NCBI GenBank assembly: GCA_937952155.1
Contig: CALFYH010000396.1
Coordinates: 1-13,415 of the forward strand
Reading direction: 5' to 3'
Source: an uncultured Saprospiraceae bacterium
GTDB lineage: Bacteria > Bacteroidota > Bacteroidia > Chitinophagales > Saprospiraceae
DNA length: 13,415 bases
The notes under the pieces are model-generated. The model searched no databases and was not told where the DNA came from. It was given only the letters and a program-made list of their open reading frames with translations. Position 1 is the first letter of the stretch. The number at the start of each line of letters is the position of its first letter. Positions 1-6,900 of this stretch are shown piece by piece. The position numbers were made by a program, and so were the translations under genes.

Positions 1-14
1 TGCTCTTCCGATCT
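1..14. other. Illumina adapter remnant at contig end (not genomic)
   Basis: The first 14 bases, TGCTCTTCCGATCT, are identical to the 3' end of the standard Illumina TruSeq adapter. On the minus strand they read AGATCGGAAGAGCA, the first bases of the read-through adapter. A chance 14-base match exactly at the end of the sequence is very unlikely. These bases should be trimmed. They show that the left edge is an assembly end and that the last residues readable from the adjacent partial gene are artefactual. Confidence 0.93.
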
Positions 15-192
15 CTGGATTAAAACAATTGATATCCGATTTATCCTCTCTATCTATAAGCTCATTTAGACTGTACCCACCAGATGATGTTCCAACATAA
101 ATACCTAAGGCAAATATTACAAAGAGAATAGCACTGACACCCACAGCTACTGCATCCCCGTTTTTTACTAAATAATTATATAACTTAATCAT
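15..192 (-). CDS. Small single-pass membrane protein downstream of exbB, 3' end missing
   Basis: An open frame begins with ATG at 192 and runs off the left end without a stop. About 59 genuine residues are visible, starting MIKLYNYLVKNGDAVAVGVS. A hydrophobic stretch at about residues 15-35 looks like one membrane helix (VSAILFVIFALGIYVG). A polar segment rich in Ser, Asp, Glu and Lys follows. The ATG lies only 22 bases after the exbB stop on the same strand, so co-transcription is likely. I do not recognise a family. In many Bacteroidota exbB is followed by exbD, but this N-terminus does not look like ExbD, which has a short cytoplasmic tail before its helix and then a Pro/Asp-containing signature. 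It may be an accessory subunit between exbB and exbD. The codons overlapping bases 1-14 are adapter-derived. Confidence 0.72.
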
Positions 193-214
193 TTTTATAA
201 GATTTTAAAAATAA

Positions 215-1033
215 TTATTTAAAAGACTTATTCTTAAGCATTGTCTCCACCAAAGCGATAGATGATTCTTCCATCTTGGTAGTGATCGCATCAATTTTTG
301 AAACAATATAATTGTAAAAAATCTGAAGGATAATAGCAACAATAAGACCAAATACAGTAGTCAAAAGGGCTACCTTAATACCACCTGCTACAACTGTAGG
401 AGAGATATCACCAGCTGCTTGAATCTTGTCAAAGGCTTGAATCATACCTACAACCGTTCCTAAGAATCCCAACATCGGTGCCAATGCAATAAATAGAGAT
501 ATCCAGATTAATCCTTTCTCTAATAAAGACATTTGGACAGATCCATAAGATACTATTGCTTTTTCTACACCTTCTGCTCCACCACCTACATTTCTTAATC
601 CTTCATAAATAACACTTGCAGCTGGACCAGGTGTTGCTTTTGCTATTTCTTTTGCACCTTCCAAATCACCAGAAGCCAATTTGCTATCAATATTAGACAT
701 CAATACATCTGTATTAGCTGATGCGATATTTAATGTGATGATTCTTTCTATGCAGAATGCAAGACCAAAAATCATACAAGCCAAAACCGGTGTCATCCAA
801 ATCCAGTCACCTTCGATAAATTTTTCTTTCAAAACCTGAAATGCACCAACGTCTTCAGTAGCTGCAACTGCAGCATCTGTTGTTTCAGCAACAGCTTCGG
901 CAGCTGCAGGTGCCGCAGCAGCAGCAGAATCAAGTACAGCTCCAGTGGAATCAGCAGCCTGTGCTAGTATTTCAAAGGCACCAAAATAAGAGGCAACCAT
1001 AAATACCCCTATTAAAAATAAAAGTTTTCGCAT
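215..1033 (-). CDS. exbB: MotA/TolQ/ExbB-family proton channel protein (ExbB-like)
   Basis: This is an inner-membrane subunit of a proton-driven motor that normally works with ExbD to energise TonB-dependent outer-membrane transport. The 272-residue protein starts with a hydrophobic signal-like segment (residues 4-26). An Ala/Glu/Thr-rich linker follows (about 27-62), then a membrane helix at about 78-97. A cytoplasmic region contains the EGAKEIAK-like helix at about 125-132. Two further helices follow at about 176-198 and 214-240. The family signature is in helix 2 (LGFLGTVVGMIQAF, 188-201), with the paired threonines of helix 3 at 225-226 (ALLTTVFGL). These match the channel-lining regions of ExbB/TolQ. 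The ATG at 1033 gives a complete N-terminus. A small membrane-protein gene follows 22 bases downstream. The Ala-rich extension before helix 1 is absent from E. coli ExbB. TolQ or another motor paralogue cannot be excluded without the missing downstream genes. Confidence 0.9.
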   Translation of the reverse strand: MRKLLFLIGVFMVASYFGAFEILAQAADSTGAVLDSAAAAAPAAAEAVAETTDAAVAATEDVGAFQVLKEKFIEGDWIWMTPVLACMIFGLAFCIERIITLNIASANTDVLMSNIDSKLASGDLEGAKEIAKATPGPAASVIYEGLRNVGGGAEGVEKAIVSYGSVQMSLLEKGLIWISLFIALAPMLGFLGTVVGMIQAFDKIQAAGDISPTVVAGGIKVALLTTVFGLIVAIILQIFYNYIVSKIDAITTKMEESSIALVETMLKNKSFK

Positions 1034-1137
1034 GATTTGTTAATTTACGTTTTTAGAAAATATAAGGTTTACTACAAAATAAAGGTTAAAAATATGAATT
1101 TATTTAAAATTACTTAAATTCTTTGAAAAAAAAATTG

Positions 1138-1225
1138 CGGAGAGTGAGGGATTCGAACCCTCGATACCCTTTTGAGGTATACACACTTTCCAGGCGTGCT
1201 CCTTAAACCGCTCGGACAACTCTCC
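1138..1225 (-). tRNA. tRNA-Ser (anticodon GGA)
   Basis: The minus strand folds into a complete 88-nt class II tRNA. The acceptor stem is GGAGAGT/ACTCTCC with discriminator G. The D arm is TCC/GGA. The anticodon stem CACGC/GTGTG carries loop CTGGAAA, with anticodon GGA at 1191-1189. A long variable arm with an ATACC/GGTAT stem is typical of serine tRNAs. The T arm is GAGGG/CCCTC with loop TTCGAAT. It reads UCC and UCU codons. The 3' CCA is not encoded: CAA follows the discriminator, so CCA must be added by nucleotidyltransferase. A run of nine T follows almost immediately on the transcribed strand and may aid 3' end formation. Confidence 0.97.
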
Positions 1226-1232
1226 AACGCCG

Positions 1233-1264
1233 CAAATGTTGAAAAATTAGTTCTAATATCAAAA
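1233..1264 (-). promoter_or_regulatory. Candidate Bacteroidota-type promoter for tRNA-Ser
   Basis: On the minus strand TTTTG (1264-1260) is followed by a 19-base spacer and AACATTTG (1240-1233). This resembles the Bacteroidota consensus TTTG / TAnnTTTG, with one mismatch in the -7 box. Transcription would start at about 1228, only a few bases before the mature tRNA 5' end at 1225. The placement supports the call; the exact start site is inferred. Confidence 0.45.
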
Positions 1265-1401
1265 TATATTTTTCTTATTATTATTTTGATTATATACAAT
1301 ACATACATTATCAATATTTTGAACTAAAATTAAAATTTATTATAATGTACTTTACATCATTAAAAACCTTCAAATAAAATATTTCAGAATTTACTTCACT
1401 A

Positions 1402-2190
1402 TTAAAGATTAATTTCTTTTAATATTTGGTGTGACCCAAAAATATTTTTTGCATTAAATGTCGTGGCGGATGCTATTTCTTCAATCGGACACATCTTTAT
1501 TTCTGCCAGTTTTTGGGCAATAATTTTGATATAAGCACATTCATTGCGCTTACCACGATGTGGCACAGGCGTCAAATATGGTGCATCTGTTTCCAAAACC
1601 ATCGAAGATAATGGTAAATCTGCTACGATTTTATCAACACCAGCATTTTTATAGGTTATCACGCCACCTATTCCTAGATAAAAACCTAAATCAATAATTT
1701 TTTGGGCTTGTTCGGAAGTACCATTAAAACAATGAAAAATACCTGACAACTTACCATTTTGCATGTCTTTTACTGCCTGAATTGTAAGATCTAGCGAATC
1801 ACGTGAGTGAATCACTATCGGTAATCCTGCTTCCAATGACATGGCTATCTGATAGCCAAATGCCTTTTTTTGTTCCTCCACAAATGTTGTATCCCAATAT
1901 AAATCAATCCCGATTTCCCCTACCGCACAAAAGGAATGCGCATCAAGGTTTTGTTCCATGATTTTGAGTTCGGTTTTGTAATTTTCCTTTACATAACATG
2001 GATGAAGTCCAATCATTGCGTGACAACTAGCATGATCATTGCTAATAGTAAGCATGCGCTCAATTGATGTGCTGTCAATATTGGGCATGTAGATGTCTGT
2101 TATTCCTTCTACTTGAGCTCGCTCGATCATTTGATTTAGGTCATCAATAAATTCTTCGCTATAAATATGTGCGTGTGTATCAGTAAACAT
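1402..2190 (-). CDS. tatD: TatD-family metal-dependent hydrolase/DNase
   Basis: This 262-residue protein is full length for the TatD family: cytoplasmic amidohydrolase-fold enzymes with 3'-5' exonuclease activity, linked to DNA repair and nucleic-acid turnover. The diagnostic elements are in order. TDTHAH at 3-8 supplies metal ligands H6 and H8. GLHP is at 61-64. GEIGID at 91-96 contains E92. IVIHSR has H128, and FHCF has H153. ETDAPYLTP has D202, followed by PHRGKRNE at 210-217. All expected metal-binding residues are present, so the enzyme should be active. The ATG at 2190 puts the HxH motif at the usual distance from the N-terminus. It diverges from rnhA with 29 bases between start codons. 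The cellular substrate in this organism is unknown; family membership is secure. Confidence 0.95.
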   Translation of the reverse strand: MFTDTHAHIYSEEFIDDLNQMIERAQVEGITDIYMPNIDSTSIERMLTISNDHASCHAMIGLHPCYVKENYKTELKIMEQNLDAHSFCAVGEIGIDLYWDTTFVEEQKKAFGYQIAMSLEAGLPIVIHSRDSLDLTIQAVKDMQNGKLSGIFHCFNGTSEQAQKIIDLGFYLGIGGVITYKNAGVDKIVADLPLSSMVLETDAPYLTPVPHRGKRNECAYIKIIAQKLAEIKMCPIEEIASATTFNAKNIFGSHQILKEINL

Positions 2191-2198
2191 TAAATTTG
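2191..2198 (+). promoter_or_regulatory. Candidate -7 box for rnhA
   Basis: TAAATTTG is an exact match to the Bacteroidota TAnnTTTG box, ending 21 bases before the rnhA ATG at 2220. No clear TTG is present about 20 bases upstream (ATG at 2167-2169 is the nearest), so the -33 part is weak. AT-rich DNA yields such matches by chance, which limits confidence. Confidence 0.4.
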
Positions 2199-2219
2199 CT
2201 GTTTTTTGTAAATAAATTC

Positions 2220-2852
2220 ATGGCAAAGAAACAAAAATATTATGTAATCTGGGAAGGAAAAGTGCCAGGCGTATATACTTCCTGGGAAGAATGTCAAGTA
2301 CAAATCGCTGGATTTCCCTCACCGAAATTCAAATCTTTTGATTCAAGAGTTGAAGCAGAATTTGCATTTGCTAGAAATTATACTCAATTTATAAAAAATT
2401 CTTCTCAGGATGATAAGCCGAAAGCTAAACCAAGCTCATCTACCATATTATCTGATAGTATATGTGTGGATGCTGCTTGTAGTGGCAATCCTGGAGATAT
2501 GGAATATCAATGTGTCGAGACCAATACAAAAAAGTTGATTTTTCATCAAGGTCCTTTTAAAGATGGTACCAATAATGTTGGAGAATTTTTGGCCTTAGTG
2601 CATGCGCTAGCTTTATTACACAAGAATAATAATACACACACCGCTATATATACAGATTCCAAAACTGCTATGAGCTGGGTCAAAAATAAGAAAGCAAAAA
2701 CTACACTTGGTCTAACAAAAAAAAATGCCGTAATTCATGATCTTATCAGCAGAGCTGAATCTTGGCTGCGTGGCAATAACTATCAAAACAAGATAATAAA
2801 ATGGGAAACAGAAGTATGGGGAGAAATACCGGCGGATTTTGGCAGAAAATAA
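2220..2852 (+). CDS. rnhA: RNase HI with N-terminal viroplasmin-like (hybrid-binding) domain
   Basis: This enzyme degrades RNA in RNA-DNA hybrids such as R-loops and primers. With the ATG at 2220 it is 210 residues long. Residues 4-50 form the viroplasmin-like hybrid-binding domain seen in eukaryotic RNase H1 and Bacteroidota enzymes (YYVIWEGKVPGVYTSWEEC, then the GF...KFKSF end). A Lys/Ser-rich linker spans about 60-78. The catalytic domain follows with D84 (ICVDAACSGNPG), E122 (VGEFLAL), D146 (YTDSKTA) and D206 in the C-terminal IPADFGRK. The full DEDD set is therefore intact. An in-frame TTG at 2196 would add eight residues, but the family N-terminus MAKKQKYYVI fits the ATG. The gene converges on def with a 20-base gap and has no obvious terminator. 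Confidence 0.94.
   Translation: MAKKQKYYVIWEGKVPGVYTSWEECQVQIAGFPSPKFKSFDSRVEAEFAFARNYTQFIKNSSQDDKPKAKPSSSTILSDSICVDAACSGNPGDMEYQCVETNTKKLIFHQGPFKDGTNNVGEFLALVHALALLHKNNNTHTAIYTDSKTAMSWVKNKKAKTTLGLTKKNAVIHDLISRAESWLRGNNYQNKIIKWETEVWGEIPADFGRK
2232..2239 (-). promoter_or_regulatory. Candidate -7 box for tatD, inside the rnhA coding region
   Basis: On the minus strand TATTTTTG is an exact TAnnTTTG match, about 42 bases upstream of the tatD ATG at 2190. Its spacing to a weak TTT at 2261-2259 is 19 bases. The 29-base intergenic gap cannot hold a full promoter for tatD, so a location within the first codons of rnhA is expected. Inferred only. Confidence 0.35.
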
Positions 2853-2872
2853 GCTTTTAAAAAACTAACCTA

Positions 2873-3430
2873 TCAAATTCTCACATACTTTATCTTATAA
2901 TCTGCCTTGATTTTGCCAGATTTCACATCATTGAGTTTGCGTTGAATGAGTTTTTTCTTGAGTGGCTTCAGTTTTTCAGTGAAAAGGATACCTTCTATAT
3001 GATCATATTCGTGCTGAATAACTCTGGCATTGATACCTTCATACACCTCGTCGTGTTTCTTAAAGTTTTCGTCTTGGTATTGGATCCTAACTTTTTGAGT
3101 GCGCTCTACATCACCTCTGATTTCGGGAATACTCAGACAGCCTTCTTCATATGACCACAGATCACCAGTTTCTTCGATGATCTGGGCATTTATGAATACC
3201 TTTTTTATTCCTTCATTTTTTTTGTCATCTTCCATGATCTGGATAGAATCAATCACAAACAATCTGATCGACTGTCCTATCTGAGGAGCCGCTATCCCTA
3301 CACCATGCGCAGCATACATTGTCTCCCACATGTCTGCAATCAACTCCTTGAGACCTTCGAAATCTGGAGATATAATTGCTGCCTTTTTTTTCAATACCGG
3401 CTGGCCTATTGCATAAACTGGTAAAATCAT
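2873..3430 (-). CDS. def: Peptide deformylase
   Basis: This cytoplasmic metalloenzyme removes the formyl group from the initiator methionine of nascent proteins. All three signature motifs are present in the 185-residue protein. Motif I is GVGIAAPQ at 43-50. Motif II is EGCLS at 96-100, with metal ligand C98. Motif III is QHEYDH at 139-144, with ligands H140 and H144 and catalytic E141. Length and N-terminus (MILPVYAIGQPVL) are typical for the Bacteroidota enzyme. It starts 7 bases after the ruvX stop and is almost certainly translated from the same mRNA. It ends 20 bases from the convergent rnhA stop. Nothing appears truncated or altered. Confidence 0.97.
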   Translation of the reverse strand: MILPVYAIGQPVLKKKAAIISPDFEGLKELIADMWETMYAAHGVGIAAPQIGQSIRLFVIDSIQIMEDDKKNEGIKKVFINAQIIEETGDLWSYEEGCLSIPEIRGDVERTQKVRIQYQDENFKKHDEVYEGINARVIQHEYDHIEGILFTEKLKPLKKKLIQRKLNDVKSGKIKADYKIKYVRI

Positions 3431-3437
3431 AAAACAA

Positions 3438-3848
3438 TTAAATATGCTTTAAATATCGTTGTAAAATAATCACAGCACTGATTTTATCAATCAATGCTTT
3501 ATCTTTTCTTTTTTCTTTTTTAATGCCAATATCCAATATGATTTTTTTGGCATGAACTGATGAAAACTGCTCATCGGCAAAATCTACTGGAATATGTGCA
3601 AATTTAGTTTTAAACTTCTGCACAAAATCATCAATATTGGTCTTTAGTCCTGTAAAATTCCCATCCTTATGAACTGGAAGTCCTACTACCAATTTTTCAA
3701 CACTTTCATTTGCTAAATAGTTGTCCAAAAAATCCATCAACTTAGCAGTCTCAATAGTTTCTACTGCCGAAACTATAATCTGGAAAGGATCAGTAGCGGC
3801 TATACCACATCTTTTGATACCATAATCAATACATACTATTCTTGCCAT
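3438..3848 (-). CDS. ruvX: Putative pre-16S rRNA nuclease / Holliday-junction resolvase-like protein (YqgF/RuvX)
   Basis: This 136-residue protein has the RNase H-like fold of the YqgF/RuvX family, implicated in 16S rRNA 5' end maturation and annotated historically as a Holliday-junction resolvase homologue. Characteristic segments are CIDYGIKRCGIA near the N-terminus with catalytic D8, the VVGLPVHKDG strand-loop at about 54-63, and DEQFSS at 92-97 with E93 (the usual motif is DERxTS). D121 lies in the C-terminal helix (DKISAVIILQ). Length is typical. It is the first gene of a two-gene operon with def. A TAATTTTG box lies at 3863-3856 on the coding strand, only about 8 bases before the ATG. 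If used it would give an almost leaderless mRNA, but no -33 element accompanies it. Confidence 0.93.
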   Translation of the reverse strand: MARIVCIDYGIKRCGIAATDPFQIIVSAVETIETAKLMDFLDNYLANESVEKLVVGLPVHKDGNFTGLKTNIDDFVQKFKTKFAHIPVDFADEQFSSVHAKKIILDIGIKKEKRKDKALIDKISAVIILQRYLKHI

Positions 3849-3889
3849 TCGGGTGCAAAATTACAATTTCCAAAAGATATTTTATCATA

Positions 3890-3927
3890 AATAAAAAGCC
3901 CTTCTGCGTCAGACATGCAGAAGGGCT
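3890..3927 (-). terminator. Intrinsic terminator of the giant surface-protein gene
   Basis: A perfect 11-bp inverted repeat (AGCCCTTCTGC at 3897-3907 and GCAGAAGGGCT at 3917-3927) encloses a 9-base loop. On the minus strand it is followed by TTTTATTT. It lies about 40 bases after the stop codon of the 4.4 kb gene. A smaller 6-bp hairpin (ATTCCT/AGGAAT, 3930-3948) sits between the stop codon and this terminator. The orientation of the T tract shows it serves the minus strand. Confidence 0.9.
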
Positions 3928-3965
3928 CGATTCCTAACTAAAAGGAATTATTTCAAAAAACTCAA

Positions 3966-6900
3966 TTACTCTATGATGACCATCTTTTTGGTAGATTTGA
4001 AATCTCCGGCTTCCAATGTGTAATACATGATACCTGATTTCAATTCATTTTTGGTAAACTCTATTGTATTGTTACCTTTTACACCATCAATATTTGTCGA
4101 TTTGACTACTTTTCCAGTCACGTCATATACCGTAATGGTTGCGTTCATGGCTTCAGGAAGATCAAACCCAATCATGGTAGATTCCTTAAATGGATTAGGT
4201 ACATTCTGGTGAAGAACTACTTCTGCAATGTTTTGATTTACTCTCCAGTTTAGTGTCATTACATTAGCTTCAGAATCATATGCTTCAGCTTTAGTGATAA
4301 ACGAACTCATACTAACTGCTTCTGCAATATTTCCACCATCTTTTGCCGTAAAAGTCAAGTTAAACAAGGTGGTATTTCCTGCAAACTGTATAGATTTTGC
4401 ATCATTCCAGCTTACGGTAAGGATTCCATTGTGAATATTTGCAAATCCAAAGTTCTGATCGTTAACATTCATCGCAGCAGGATCTACACTTGTGAGTGCA
4501 AGCTTTTCGCTATCAAACTCCACTGTAAATTGCATACCTGACATATTATCAGTCTGAGCTACATTTATAGGTACAACGATTTGCTGACCAGCTGTAAATT
4601 CTACATTATTAGTACTTAAAAGCACACTATTACTAGACCTTGACTCGAGATTTTCATCATTCAAGTTAGTTACCACATTACCATTAACATCACCTGTTTT
4701 TACAGCTACAAAATCGGTCTTCATATCTGTACTTAAATTATTAATATTATATACTTCCGGGAAGGCCTCTCCTTGTGCATTGGTTGCATCGATAAAATTG
4801 TATGACTTGTCAACGAATCTCCAAGATTTGTTGTTGGTAAATCCATTAGATGTACCCAAGATGAGTTTTCTCAACTCTACTAGGTCATTTGCGGAGATTT
4901 TACCATCATTATTGACATCGGCAGCTATAAGCTTATAAGGTGTCTTCAATTTTTCCAATCCAAGGATATGTCTTTGCATCATTACAAGGTCGAGTGTAGA
5001 AACACCGTTAAGGTGATCATCATTCTTCTCCGGTGATACAGTATAAGTACCGCCATTGTCCATATTGTTGAAATCAAAATTACCATTAACATCTGTAATC
5101 CTAGTAAGTTCTGAGCCTAATAAAGCAACATTGGCATTTTCGAGCATTCTTTGATCCTCAGTAGCTAAACTACCATTTACACTCAATTTTCTTCCTGAAG
5201 GAGGACATATGTTATTATTATCCTGTACATCGATGAAAGTATTGACAGAAGTCTGTACAACATCACCTGCAGGAGTCAATGCTGCTACATAAATTGTAAC
5301 AGGTTGAGGTCCTAGTTGATCGCAATCAAACACTAAGTTAGGTGTGCCTACCATTTGTCCTAGTGCATTTACTGTTACTGGTGTGAATGAAAGTAAGATA
5401 GTATAACCACATGGATGGCTTGATTTTCTTTCAGGGTCAAAATCTGTTGCCCAAATTTCAGCCATTCCTTCACCTTCAGATATCTTCATCAAGCTGATAG
5501 CAAGTCCTTGTAATACGATTGCAGTTGGTGCTTTCTTATTCACAATATTGAATAACTGCTCTCTTGATGTTACATTTCCACACTTATCTTCGTAAGTATA
5601 AACGATACGGTGCTTACCGACTGGATAACTTCCAGATGCGTTTATAGTATTGCTATTTGATACCGGTGAACTATAATCAAAATCACCATCATTTTCTAAA
5701 TCTATTTTATAACTACTTCTCAAAACTGTAGTACAAACATCAGCACCTTGAGATGTAAGCGTGATTTCACCAGAAGCACATTCTGCATCATATGTATCTG
5801 CACTTACTGTTGGAGCCAATTGAGCTACTGATGGAGCTATATTGTCCACAACTTTGATTTCTTGAGTATGAGTCCAGGTAGCATATCCACCTTCTTCTAA
5901 AGGTTGACACCAGTCTATTACTGTCCACTTTCTTAAAATTTTAAAACAAGCAGGACTAGTAGGATTGTTGAATGAGAATGACTGATCTTCATATTGTGCG
6001 CCAACTAATGAACATGCTCCGTCAGACAATACAGGAGATCCGAGTGCTGCTGGCAAAAATTGAGCTGCTGTTGGATTTCCACATCCTTGAACCATTGTAT
6101 CTCTTGGCCATTCAGCTGCTGTAGGACCATAATAGATTTGTGATACATCAGGTCTGAATGTAATTGTCTGCGTACAAGTTGCTGTTCTACCACCTGCATC
6201 TGTTGCAGTAAATGTTCTTGTAATTGTACCAATACGGCAACTGTTTAGATTTACAGTACGCGTTTCTACAGGATTAGGTACAGCACAGTTATCTTTTACC
6301 TCAGCAGTACCGAAGTCTTTTGCTAAATTATTTATATCATAAGCAAAGTCACAAGCTACTGTTCTGTCTGCAGGACATGTAATCGTAGGACCTATCTTAT
6401 CCTGAACCACCACACTTACCATACAATCATTATAATTACCAGAAGCATCGATCGCTCTGAAAGCTACCATTTGATTTGCTGGTACATCAGTACAACAAAA
6501 CTGTGCATGTGATGTCCAACCACATGGATCGGTGATTTCAATGATATATTTATTAGGCACTACATTAGGTGTTGCGCTAATAACTGGGCCACTAGCACCA
6601 CTTATACAAACATAAGCTATATTATTATCAATAAGCGGAGATCCAAAGAACTCAAAGAAGTTGAATGTAGCACCACTTTCCCACTTAAATTCTGGAAATG
6701 TAGATAAATTATTAATATTCAAACCTATAGAATAACATTCGTCATAACCTTTTGCATCCAACTGTTCGATCAACCATTCAGCTTCTACTGGTGTCTCCAA
6801 AGATACAGCATATCCACCCATAGCTTTAGCCATTTTGAATGCTGTTTTTCCTATAAGCTCATGCTGAGACACATAATAGTAATGTCCGTCTCTTGTACCT

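Noticed and set aside
1114..1314. A 66-residue open frame on the minus strand
   Set aside because: It runs straight through the tRNA-Ser gene and its flanks; the composition is not protein-like.
1226..1401. A small hairpin (ATGTA-CTT-TACAT) after tatD as a terminator
   Set aside because: Only 5 bp of AT-rich stem without a clean T run; such structures are expected by chance in this composition.
2196..2219. TTG at 2196 as the start of the RNase HI gene
   Set aside because: The ATG at 2220 gives the family-typical N-terminus, and the TTG would overlap the presumed promoter box.
3249..3437. A 62-residue frame within def on the same strand
   Set aside because: It is a shifted-frame shadow of peptide deformylase, whose motifs are all intact in the main frame.
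6005..6232. A 75-residue Gln-rich frame on the minus strand
   Set aside because: It is another frame of the same strand within the giant gene; the Gln runs arise from frame-shifted repeat codons.
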